DNA from: an uncultured Collinsella sp.
GTDB lineage: Bacteria; Actinomycetota; Coriobacteriia; Coriobacteriales; Coriobacteriaceae
Length of the DNA: 8,833 nucleotides
Assembly (NCBI GenBank): GCA_937950415.1
Contig: CALFDL010000319.1
Coordinates: forward strand, 1-8,833
Direction: 5' to 3'
Both the position numbers and the translations under genes were made by a program. This document shows positions 1 through 8,300 of the stretch, piece by piece. The number at the start of each line of letters is the position of its first letter. Positions within the stretch are counted from its first letter, which is position 1. The notes beneath the pieces were generated by a model. That model had not been told where the DNA came from. It saw nothing but the letters and a program-made list of their open reading frames with translations, and searched no databases.

Positions 1-124
1 TATTACAAGCAGAAGGAGCAATCCGCCCAGCCTCAACAATGGCATCCACCACAGCTTGCTCAACAGAACGATCCTCAAACTCACGACAAGAATATCGACC
101 CCGAGCCAGATCCATATACGACAT
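1..124 (-). CDS. Nitroreductase family protein, N-terminal fragment (runs off left edge)
   Basis: Only the first 41 codons are in the window; the gene continues beyond position 1. The fragment begins MSYMDLARGRYSCREF and ends near EAGRIAPSACN. This is the usual N-terminus of the FMN-dependent nitroreductase family: an R-Y-S-x-R-x-F segment that contacts the flavin phosphate, then a helix ending in E-A-x-R-x-A-P-(S/T)-A-x-N. Family members reduce nitro groups, quinones or other substrates with NAD(P)H; which substrate applies here cannot be told. The ATG at 122-124 is chosen because GGAGG (130-134 on the plus strand as its complement) sits about 6 nt upstream. A second in-frame ATG at 113-115 lacks such a site. 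Codon use is odd: 25 of 41 codons end in T and only one in C, against mainly G/C endings in the neighbouring carB. This hints at a different origin or expression class. Confidence 0.82.
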   Translation of the reverse strand, partial: MSYMDLARGRYSCREFEDRSVEQAVVDAIVEAGRIAPSACN

Positions 125-291
125 ACAAGCCCTCCAACAATTTAAAATCAAACAAACCCAAAGTAACCCAAACAGTATCCAAAGCAGCAATCAGCCAATC
201 GCTCATCGAATACCAAAGTAAAACCCCGAGCAATCAAGGGTCATCACAGCAAAGGCCCCACCACGCTCAACCCCTCAGCCAAAGTTCCCAA

Positions 292-324
292 TGGTGGTAC
301 GTAAGGGAGCGGGCCCGACCACCA
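292..324. repeat. Inverted repeat TGGTGGT/ACCACCA, possible stem-loop after carB
   Basis: TGGTGGT at 292-298 and ACCACCA at 318-324 form a perfect 7-bp stem around a 19-nt loop, which itself holds the palindrome CGGGCCCG. It lies about 80 nt past the carB stop. Read on the minus strand it is not followed by a proper T-run; read on the plus strand it is followed shortly by CCTTTT. It could be a weak terminator for carAB or an operator, and it marks the point where composition changes. Confidence 0.3.
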
Positions 325-373
325 ATACCTTTTGAACGACTCTGCTTGCAGCCGGAGCGAAAGGGGGAAATCT

Positions 374-394
374 CGGCCCCTCCCGCCCCGGCCG
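374..394 (-). terminator. Weak GC-rich hairpin just after carB
   Basis: CGGCC (374-378) and GGCCG (390-394) form a 5-bp stem with an 11-nt loop, starting 11 nt past the carB stop codon. On the minus strand it is followed by AGATTTCC rather than a real T-tract, so intrinsic termination would be inefficient. It is the only hairpin in the usual place for a carAB terminator. Rho-dependent ending is equally possible. Confidence 0.25.
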
Positions 395-405
395 GACAGC
401 TCGAC

Positions 406-3720
<3,315 letters not shown>

Positions 3721-3721
3721 G

Positions 3722-5152
3722 TTAGTTCTCCTCGGTCTCAGTCTCGGCGAAATTCCAGCCCTGCAGGCGGTCCTTCGCGGTGTCGATGTCCAGGTAGTTC
3801 TCCTCGCCGTCCATGAGTCGCGTAAAGGCGGTAAAGAGGTAGTGGGCATCGGTGGGGCCGGGCGAGGCCTCGGGGTGGTACTGGACCGAGAAGCACGGGG
3901 CATCGAGCAGCTGGATGCCCTCGGCGGTGCCGTCGTTGAGGTTCACGTGCGTCAGGCGAATGCGGCCGAAGCGCTCGTTCATCACGACCGGCGCGATGCC
4001 GCGACGCACCCAGGCGCGCAGGTCGCCGTCGGCCTCATGCTCGGTCTCGCCGCCGGAAAGCTCCGGGATCAGTTTGCCCAGACTTGGGAACAGCAGGCCA
4101 AAGCCGTGGTTTTGCGCGGTGATCTCCACGCGACGGCTCACCAGGTTCATAACCGGCTGGTTACCGCCACGGTGACCGAATTTAAGCTTTTCCATTTGGG
4201 CGCCGCACGCCAAACTGATCATCTGGTGACCAAGGCAAATGCCAAAGACCGGCACCTTGCCGATCAGCTGCTGCACCTGCTCGTAGGTCTCCACCACGGC
4301 ATCGGGGTCGCCGGGGCCGTTGGATAAAAAGACGCCGTCGGGATTCATGTCGAGCACCTCACCCGCGGGCGTATCCCACGGCACGACAGTAAGGTCGCAG
4401 CCGGCGCGGACGAGGCCCTCCAGAATGCCGCGCTTGACGCCGCAGTCGTAGGCGACCACGTTGTGGCGGGCGGGGGCGGCAGGGGCAAGCGCAAAGTCAT
4501 GCGTAGCGGGTAGATCGCTCGCGGCAAAAGCGTGGGGCTCAGGGCAGCTCACGGTCTTGACCAGATTCTCGCCCACCAGCGTGGGCGCTGCGGCCAGACG
4601 CTCGGCAAGCTCGACGACGTCAAAGATTTCCGTCGAGATAATGCCCATCTTGGAGCCGTTGTCGCGCAGGTGGCGCACAAGAGCGCGGGTGTCGACGCCC
4701 TCGATAGCGACGATGCCGTGAGCGCGCAGGTACTCCGGCACGCTAACGGCCGAGCGCCAGTTAGAAGGCGTGGCGCACATGTCGCGAACGATCATGCCGC
4801 GCATAGCCGGAGCGCTCACAGGGCGCACGGCGTCGCCGGGGAAGGCCGACTGGACATCGGTCTCGTCGATACCGTAATTGCCGATCTGCGGATAGGTCAT
4901 GGTTACAATTTGGCCGGCATAACTCGGGTCGGTCATGACCTCAAAGTAGCCCTCGAGCGAGGTGTTGAAGCAGACTTCGCCGGTCGCGGTGCCCTCGGCG
5001 CCGCATGCACGTCCATAAAAAATGGTCCCATCCTCAAGATACAGGATACAGGGACCGCAGGTGCCCTTGCTGGTTTTGGCCAGCATACGCTGGCAAAGCT
5101 CGCTGGGCGCGAAGGTGCGGGCGGCAGCGCCCGCGGTATGGTTGTTCGCCAT
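3722..5152 (-). CDS. carA: Carbamoyl-phosphate synthase small subunit CarA (glutaminase)
   Basis: CarA hydrolyses glutamine and passes ammonia to CarB. The 476-residue product has the N-terminal CarA domain from about 36 (ILYLEDGTIFYGRACG, then FNTSLEGYFEVMTDPSYAGQ at 62-81) and a class I glutamine amidotransferase domain from about 230. Catalytic residues are visible: nucleophile Cys306 in GICLGHQ, and His426/Glu428 in QYHPEASPGP; the oxyanion region LSNGPGDP is at 276-283. It is about 95 residues longer than the familiar ~380-residue enzymes. There is a ~35-residue N-terminal extension, about 49 residues between NHGF (348-351) and THVNLND (401-407) where I recall roughly 13 in E. coli, and a short C-terminal tail. 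The ATG at 5152 is chosen because AAGGAG lies 4 nt upstream. An in-frame GTG at 5173 falls inside the leader hairpin loop. carB follows after one base. A PyrR-type element overlaps the ribosome binding site. Confidence 0.97.
   Translation of the reverse strand: MANNHTAGAAARTFAPSELCQRMLAKTSKGTCGPCILYLEDGTIFYGRACGAEGTATGEVCFNTSLEGYFEVMTDPSYAGQIVTMTYPQIGNYGIDETDVQSAFPGDAVRPVSAPAMRGMIVRDMCATPSNWRSAVSVPEYLRAHGIVAIEGVDTRALVRHLRDNGSKMGIISTEIFDVVELAERLAAAPTLVGENLVKTVSCPEPHAFAASDLPATHDFALAPAAPARHNVVAYDCGVKRGILEGLVRAGCDLTVVPWDTPAGEVLDMNPDGVFLSNGPGDPDAVVETYEQVQQLIGKVPVFGICLGHQMISLACGAQMEKLKFGHRGGNQPVMNLVSRRVEITAQNHGFGLLFPSLGKLIPELSGGETEHEADGDLRAWVRRGIAPVVMNERFGRIRLTHVNLNDGTAEGIQLLDAPCFSVQYHPEASPGPTDAHYLFTAFTRLMDGEENYLDIDTAKDRLQGWNFAETETEEN
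3728..3733 (-). promoter_or_regulatory. carB ribosome binding site inside the 3' end of carA
   Basis: GAGGAG on the minus strand, 7 nt before the carB ATG at 3720, lies within the last codons of carA. It fixes the carB start and suggests re-initiation or coupling after carA translation. Confidence 0.8.
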
Positions 5153-5158
5153 AATTCT

Positions 5159-5189
5159 CCTTCCCGGTCTCACAGGACCGGCTTAAAGG
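5159..5189 (-). promoter_or_regulatory. PyrR-binding RNA element overlapping the carA Shine-Dalgarno
   Basis: On the minus strand CCUU (5189-5186) can pair with AAGG (5162-5159). Inside it, past an asymmetric bulge UAAG (5185-5182), CCGGUC (5181-5176) pairs perfectly with GACCGG (5169-5164) around the hexaloop CUGUGA (5175-5170). A stem with a CNGNGA hexaloop, a purine-containing bulge and a CCUUUAA...AAGG base is the hallmark of PyrR-binding sites in pyr leaders of Gram-positive bacteria (Rfam PyrR family, from memory). The AAGG strand is part of the carA AAGGAG. Pairing stabilised by PyrR with UMP/UTP would therefore hide the ribosome binding site and lower carAB translation when pyrimidines are plentiful. 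There is no room or T-tract for a transcription attenuator here, so translational control is favoured. Confidence 0.82.
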
Positions 5190-5210
5190 TGTGTAGTTAG
5201 GCCTCGCGGT

Positions 5211-5216
5211 ATTGTA
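5211..5216 (-). promoter_or_regulatory. Candidate -10 box of the carAB promoter
   Basis: TACAAT on the minus strand lies 59 nt before the carA ATG. A start about 7 nt downstream would give a leader of roughly 50 nt that just contains the PyrR element. The -35 is poor: no TTGACA-like hexamer appears at 16-18 bp. The AT-rich tract upstream (5241-5300) could help as an UP element or be bound by an activator. Confidence 0.4.
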
Positions 5217-5240
5217 ACCGCAAGCATGCCTCATGGCGTT

Positions 5241-5300
5241 AATTTCATCGAAATGTTTACGAAATGATAATTATGACTTTCTATGCATAATGATTTTTCT
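5241..5300. promoter_or_regulatory. AT-rich tract with overlapping inverted repeats upstream of carA
   Basis: Sixty bases of low GC in an otherwise GC-rich region, between the upstream terminator and the likely carAB promoter. They hold ATTTC-ATC-GAAAT (5242-5254), the palindrome ATAATTAT (5267-5274), TATGCATA (5282-5289), and an ATTATG...CATAAT inverted repeat on the minus strand around 5270-5291. Such arrangements can be operators or UP elements. An arginine repressor site would make sense for carAB, but the match to the ArgR box consensus is not good enough to claim. Confidence 0.3.
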
Positions 5301-5310
5301 GGGACGGGGA

Positions 5311-5351
5311 TTAAAAATCATCCCGCGGGGCTTGTGGCTCACGCGGGATGA
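5311..5351 (-). terminator. Intrinsic terminator after the membrane protein gene
   Basis: On the minus strand TCATCCCGCG (5351-5342) pairs perfectly over 10 bp with CGCGGGATGA (5327-5318), with a 14-nt loop, directly followed by TTTTT (5317-5313). It starts 7 nt after the stop codon at 5359-5361. It ends the exporter/membrane-protein transcript and separates it from carAB. Confidence 0.88.
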
Positions 5352-5358
5352 CGGCGTC

Positions 5359-6324
5359 TTACTTTTTCTTGTCCTGTTCCAGCAGATCGGACGGTGAGCG
5401 ATCGGGCTTGCCGCCGCGGAAAATCTCGCGGCCATGCAGACGATGCTCCAGGTCACGTTCGGCCTTTTCCTCGTCAATCTTGGTCTGGCTCACCACCGGG
5501 TCCTCGATCAGCGACGAAACCGAGTTCACCTGTTTTTGAATGCGCTCGGCAATGGTGTCGTCCATGCTTACGATGCGCATCTTCCAGTCGATACTCGTGG
5601 CGTTGGATGAGCTCTTGGTCCACACAAACGTCAAAATGGCGCTCTGATGACCCCGCGCGGGGAACATGCCAAAAAAGGAATCGTGCTGAATGTTGCTATC
5701 CTCGTCGATATAGGCGTGAACGTTATACACCACGCGGTCAATCTTGTCGTTGAGCAGGGCGTTGGTCGCAAGCGCCGCGGCCTGGATCTGCCCGTTGGAC
5801 AGCAGCTCGAGCTCATTGGCAGACGACGTGTCCAACACCGTCACCTCAACCGTGCCCGTGCGCTCATCGGCCTCGTCGACAGAAAAATCGAGCGGGAACT
5901 GCGTAAAGCCGTTGCCCCATTCGAGTCCACCCTTGAGCGCGGTCGAGACGGTATCCACCGAAACGCTCTCGGACAGGTTGGCGGTGTTCAGGCGTCGCAT
6001 CACGCCGTAGCCAATCTGCATGCCCACGATCAGCACCAAGATGCCGATAACCACGGCCATGGCAGTCCTCGTAATGGTATGGCTCACCTGCGAGCCCGAA
6101 GGATCGTCCTCGGACAGCGGGTCGATATGTTTTGCCTGGCTCGCGCGGTCCTCACTGCGCAGCTGCGCTAGCGCCGCTTTGTCACCGCGCTTGGACGCAG
6201 CCTCCTTCTCACGCATGCGCTCGGTTCGCTTTTTGGCAAGCGTGGGATCCAAGACGCCGGATGCATCGATTTCGGAGAATAACTCCGTCACTTCTTCCGG
6301 AGTCAAAGGGTTCTTGTCAGCCAT
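5359..6324 (-). CDS. Single-pass membrane protein of unknown function
   Basis: I do not recognise this 321-residue protein. It has no Sec-type signal at its N-terminus. Residues 1-80 are hydrophilic and highly charged, rich in Glu, Lys, Arg and Ala with helical or coiled-coil character around 28-65. One membrane segment (about 88-109, AMAVVIGILVLIVGMQIGYG) is followed by RR, and the remaining ~210 residues form a mixed polar domain. The basic Arg pair after the segment makes topology uncertain; an N-in arrangement with an external C-terminal domain is the simplest guess. The tail (about 283-321) is very charged and ends in KKK. Start ATG at 6324 has AGGAAG about 3-4 nt upstream. It follows the ABC exporter stop by 19 nt, so the two are probably co-transcribed and may act together. 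An intrinsic terminator follows. Likely a lineage-restricted family. Confidence 0.88.
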   Translation of the reverse strand: MADKNPLTPEEVTELFSEIDASGVLDPTLAKKRTERMREKEAASKRGDKAALAQLRSEDRASQAKHIDPLSEDDPSGSQVSHTITRTAMAVVIGILVLIVGMQIGYGVMRRLNTANLSESVSVDTVSTALKGGLEWGNGFTQFPLDFSVDEADERTGTVEVTVLDTSSANELELLSNGQIQAAALATNALLNDKIDRVVYNVHAYIDEDSNIQHDSFFGMFPARGHQSAILTFVWTKSSSNATSIDWKMRIVSMDDTIAERIQKQVNSVSSLIEDPVVSQTKIDEEKAERDLEHRLHGREIFRGGKPDRSPSDLLEQDKKK

Positions 6325-6343
6325 AAACTTCCTGTCATATCAA

Positions 6344-8116
6344 TCAGTCGAGCTCGTGCGCACGCGCACCTTCGAACTGCATTCGATAGTAACGGGCATA
6401 GGTGCCGCCACGGGCGAGAAGCTCCTCGTGCGTGCCACGCTCCACAACGCGACCATGCTCAACGGTCGCAATCTCATCGGCGTGCTTAATGGTCGAAAGA
6501 CGGTGGGCAATGATAATCGTGGTGCGGCCGCGTGCCAGCTCTTCGAGTGACTCCTGCACCGCCTCCTCGCTCTCGTTATCCAAAGCACTCGTCGCCTCGT
6601 CCAAAATCAGGATCTTGGGGTTCTTGAGAAACACGCGCGCGATGGCAACGCGCTGCTTCTGTCCGCCCGAAAGACGGCTGCCGCGCTCGCCCACGACCGT
6701 GTCATAACCCTGTGGAAGCGACTCGATAAAGGCATCGATGTTGGCACGACGGGCGGCTCCGGCGATCTCTTCTGCCGTAGCGCCCGGCTTGCCGTAGGCG
6801 ATGTTCTCGCCGATTGTTCCGTCAAACAGGTAGACATCCTGCTGCACCAGGCCGATGGCACGGCGCAGGCTATGCTGCGTCACGTCACGCACGTCCTGGC
6901 CGTCGATGCTAATGGATCCGGCAGCCACGTCATAAAAGCGCGGCAGCAGCGAACAGGTCGTGGACTTGCCACCGCCCGAAGGGCCAACCAAAGCGATGGT
7001 CTGCCCGGGCTTGATGGACAGATTCATATGGTCGATAACGGGACGCTCTTCGGCATCACCCTCGCCCAGCTCAACGTCCTCGTAGTTAAAGCACACGTCG
7101 TGATAATCCACGGCGCCAGCGGTCACCTGCAGATCCGTGGCGCCCGGCTTGTCCTGGATATCCGGCGCGGTCGAGAGCACCTCGTCCATACGCTTAAAGC
7201 CAGCGATGGCCTTCTGATACATTTCGGCCGAATTGACGAGTGTCTCGAGCGGCGTGCAGAACAGCGAAATATAGAGTGCAAAGGTCGCCATATCGACCGC
7301 CTGCAGCTGTCCCTGGGCGACCAGCCAGCCGCCCAGCAGCACCACGATCACATAGAGCACACCCGAGAGCAGGCCATACGTCGCGGTATAGACGCCCATG
7401 GCGTGATACATGTTCTCCTTGGACGAAAGATAGCGATTGTTGGAGGCGCGGAACTTGAAACGTTCGGTCTCCTCATTGGCAAAGCTCTTGACCACGCGCA
7501 TGCCCGCCAGCGAATCCTGCAGCTGCGCATTGATGCCGCTGATCTTTTTGCGGTTGTCGCTAAAGACCTCACGCATGCGCATGTTCTGCCAAAACATGAT
7601 GACCGCAAACGCCGCCGTCACCACGGCCATGGCGAGCGCCAGCACCGGGGCGATGGTAAAGAGGATCACAAACGAGCCGATAATCTCGATGCCGCAGATG
7701 ATGATCCACTCGGGCACGTGATGCGCCGCCTCGCAGATATCGAACAGGTCGTTGACCACGCGGCTCATCATGTCGCCCGAGCTGTTACGGTCGAAGTACG
7801 CAAAGCTAAAGCGCTCGTACTGGTCAAACAGGTCCTCGCGCATCTTGGACTCCATGCGCGCGCCCATCACGTGGCCCCAGTAGCTCACAAAGTAGCGGCA
7901 GGCGCAACGGATGACATACATCAGCACCAAACCCACCGCGATCATACCGAGCGCCTGCATAATGGCAGCCTGACCCTGAGTAAACAGCCCACCGGTCAAA
8001 TTGCGCAGAATAATAGGAAACGCAAGGTCAATGGCGGCAAGCACCAGAGCGCAAACAGTATCGGCAACAAAAAGCCCCATCTGGGGCTTGTAGTAAGAAA
8101 GAAACCTCTTCAGCAT
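6344..8116 (-). CDS. Exporter-type ABC transporter, fused membrane and ATPase domains (half transporter)
   Basis: From the preferred start the product has 590 residues. About six membrane segments (roughly 16-38, 55-76, 136-156, 158-178, 242-265, 274-294) form a type IV exporter domain. The ATPase domain follows with an aromatic A-loop near Tyr345, Walker A GPSGGGKST (378-386), Q-loop VQQD (424-427), signature LSGGQ (482-486), Walker B ILILDEAT (502-509), D-loop SALD (510-513) and H-loop His538. All catalytic motifs are intact, so it probably works as a homodimer; no second half-transporter is adjacent. The substrate (drug, lipid or peptide) is unknown. The start MLKRFLSYYKPQMG at 8116 matches where relatives usually begin and has AAGGTG just upstream. 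An alternative in-frame ATG at 8215 (623 residues) has a better AGGAGG site but adds a basic, atypical 33-residue segment lying in a structured region. The unknown membrane protein follows 19 nt later. Confidence 0.95.
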   Translation of the reverse strand: MLKRFLSYYKPQMGLFVADTVCALVLAAIDLAFPIILRNLTGGLFTQGQAAIMQALGMIAVGLVLMYVIRCACRYFVSYWGHVMGARMESKMREDLFDQYERFSFAYFDRNSSGDMMSRVVNDLFDICEAAHHVPEWIIICGIEIIGSFVILFTIAPVLALAMAVVTAAFAVIMFWQNMRMREVFSDNRKKISGINAQLQDSLAGMRVVKSFANEETERFKFRASNNRYLSSKENMYHAMGVYTATYGLLSGVLYVIVVLLGGWLVAQGQLQAVDMATFALYISLFCTPLETLVNSAEMYQKAIAGFKRMDEVLSTAPDIQDKPGATDLQVTAGAVDYHDVCFNYEDVELGEGDAEERPVIDHMNLSIKPGQTIALVGPSGGGKSTTCSLLPRFYDVAAGSISIDGQDVRDVTQHSLRRAIGLVQQDVYLFDGTIGENIAYGKPGATAEEIAGAARRANIDAFIESLPQGYDTVVGERGSRLSGGQKQRVAIARVFLKNPKILILDEATSALDNESEEAVQESLEELARGRTTIIIAHRLSTIKHADEIATVEHGRVVERGTHEELLARGGTYARYYRMQFEGARAHELD

Positions 8117-8125
8117 AATCACCTT

Positions 8126-8147
8126 ACGCGGTTTTACCAAACCGCGT
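8126..8147 (-). repeat. Perfect 9-bp hairpin abutting the exporter ribosome binding site
   Basis: ACGCGGTTT (8126-8134) and AAACCGCGT (8139-8147) are perfect complements with a 4-nt loop. On the minus-strand transcript the stem ends exactly where AAGG of the AAGGTG ribosome binding site (8120-8125) begins, 9 nt before the ATG at 8116. It could restrict ribosome access or act as a DNA operator. It lacks a T-tract, so it is not an intrinsic terminator. Confidence 0.65.
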
Positions 8148-8163
8148 TTCGTCTCGACGCTGC

Positions 8164-8261
8164 AAGCGCCCCATTTAGACAATCTGGCCTTCAATCGTCG
8201 GTCGCGTATATCCATACGCTTCCCTCCTCTTTTAGACCACCTTGTCTCAAATGGAGCACTT
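8164..8261 (-). ncRNA. Candidate structured 5' leader of the ABC exporter (long-range stem with inner hairpins)
   Basis: Transcribed leftward, 8261-8242 (starting AAGUGCUCCAUUU) pairs with 8182-8164 (ending AAAUGGGGCGCUU) through 19 base pairs, including two U·G wobbles, with only one bulged G. Inside, UGGUC (8239-8235) pairs with GACCG (8203-8199) next to GCGUAU/AUACGC (8219-8214 with 8209-8204). A 15-nt single-stranded purine-rich stretch between them carries AGGAGG (8223-8228). The in-frame ATG at 8215-8213 sits in the innermost hairpin. The differences between the two long arms are wobble pairs in the sense transcript but would be A·C mismatches in the antisense one, which favours a role as RNA. 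I cannot assign it to a known riboswitch or leader family. A mobile-element origin is the main alternative. Confidence 0.5.
8223..8228 (-). promoter_or_regulatory. Strong Shine-Dalgarno for an alternative upstream start of the ABC exporter
   Basis: AGGAGG on the minus strand is 7 nt before the ATG at 8215, an ideal site. Translation from here has no stop and runs in frame into the exporter after 33 codons. It either gives a longer exporter or loads ribosomes that unfold the leader structure. Confidence 0.5.
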
Positions 8262-8281
8262 TCGCTGACTTACACAAACCT

Positions 8282-8297
8282 GCGGGATCATCCCCGC
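8282..8297 (-). terminator. Weak terminator-like hairpin after the Nudix gene
   Basis: On the minus strand GCGGGG-ATGA-UCCCGC forms a 6-bp stem (inner pair G·U) starting 4 nt after the Nudix stop. It is followed by AGGTTTGTGT, a broken T-tract. Partial read-through into the exporter gene is plausible. It shares the GGGATGAT core with the stronger terminator at 5311-5351. Confidence 0.45.
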
Positions 8298-8300
8298 TCG

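Larger units (their letters stand above)
125..405. other. Intergenic region between carB and the nitroreductase gene, with a base-composition change
   Basis: No convincing gene is present. The part nearest carB (about 345-405) is very GC-rich. Below about 290 the plus strand becomes A+C-rich, so the minus strand, the coding strand of the flanking genes, is G+T-rich with repeated TTTGGGTT-like runs. The promoter of the nitroreductase gene must lie here or upstream, but I see no clear -35/-10 pair. Two weak inverted repeats near the carB end are listed separately. Confidence 0.6.
8158..8267. mobile_element. Alternative reading: 100-bp MITE-like element with 5-bp flanking direct repeats
   Basis: The imperfect terminal inverted repeats at 8164-8182 and 8242-8261 lie within a 100-bp segment (8163-8262). 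It is flanked on both sides by CGCTG (8158-8162 and 8263-8267), as a target-site duplication would be. Codons read through it (ATA, CGA, AGA, TTG, TCT) are unlike the exporter body. No transposase is present and I do not recognise the ends, so this stays a hypothesis. Confidence 0.25.

Noticed and set aside
81..206. Small minus-strand frame starting MSDWLIAALDTVWVTLG, 41 residues
   Set aside because: No ribosome binding site, and the second half lies out of frame inside the nitroreductase gene. Hydrophobic look is explained by the T-rich strand.
39..221. 60-residue plus-strand frame at the left edge
   Set aside because: It overlaps the nitroreductase start on the opposite strand, which has a good Shine-Dalgarno and a recognisable protein sequence. 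The plus-strand peptide is Ser/Gln/Asn-rich only because of the A+C-rich composition.
3721..3903. Upstream start for carB giving 61 extra residues
   Set aside because: The extra residues overlap carA in another frame and are Pro/Arg/Thr low-complexity. The ATG at 3720 has GAGGAG at 7 nt and begins the conserved CarB sequence.
5153..5173. Upstream GTG start for carA adding 7 residues
   Set aside because: The GTG lies in the loop of the leader hairpin and its codons are the Shine-Dalgarno itself; the ATG at 5152 is correctly spaced.
4532..5200. Plus-strand open frame antisense to carA
   Set aside because: Low-complexity antisense translation, no ribosome binding site, and it runs through the carA start and PyrR element.
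5264..5294. ArgR operator upstream of carA
   Set aside because: TATGCATA and ATAATTAT resemble parts of such boxes, but no 18-bp palindrome close to the consensus is present. Kept only as an unspecified AT-rich inverted-repeat cluster.
8210..8262. T-box leader, suggested by AAGGTGG in the exporter upstream region
   Set aside because: The full T-box sequence, a specifier stem and a terminator/antiterminator pair are absent, and the downstream gene is not an aminoacyl-tRNA synthetase or amino acid gene.
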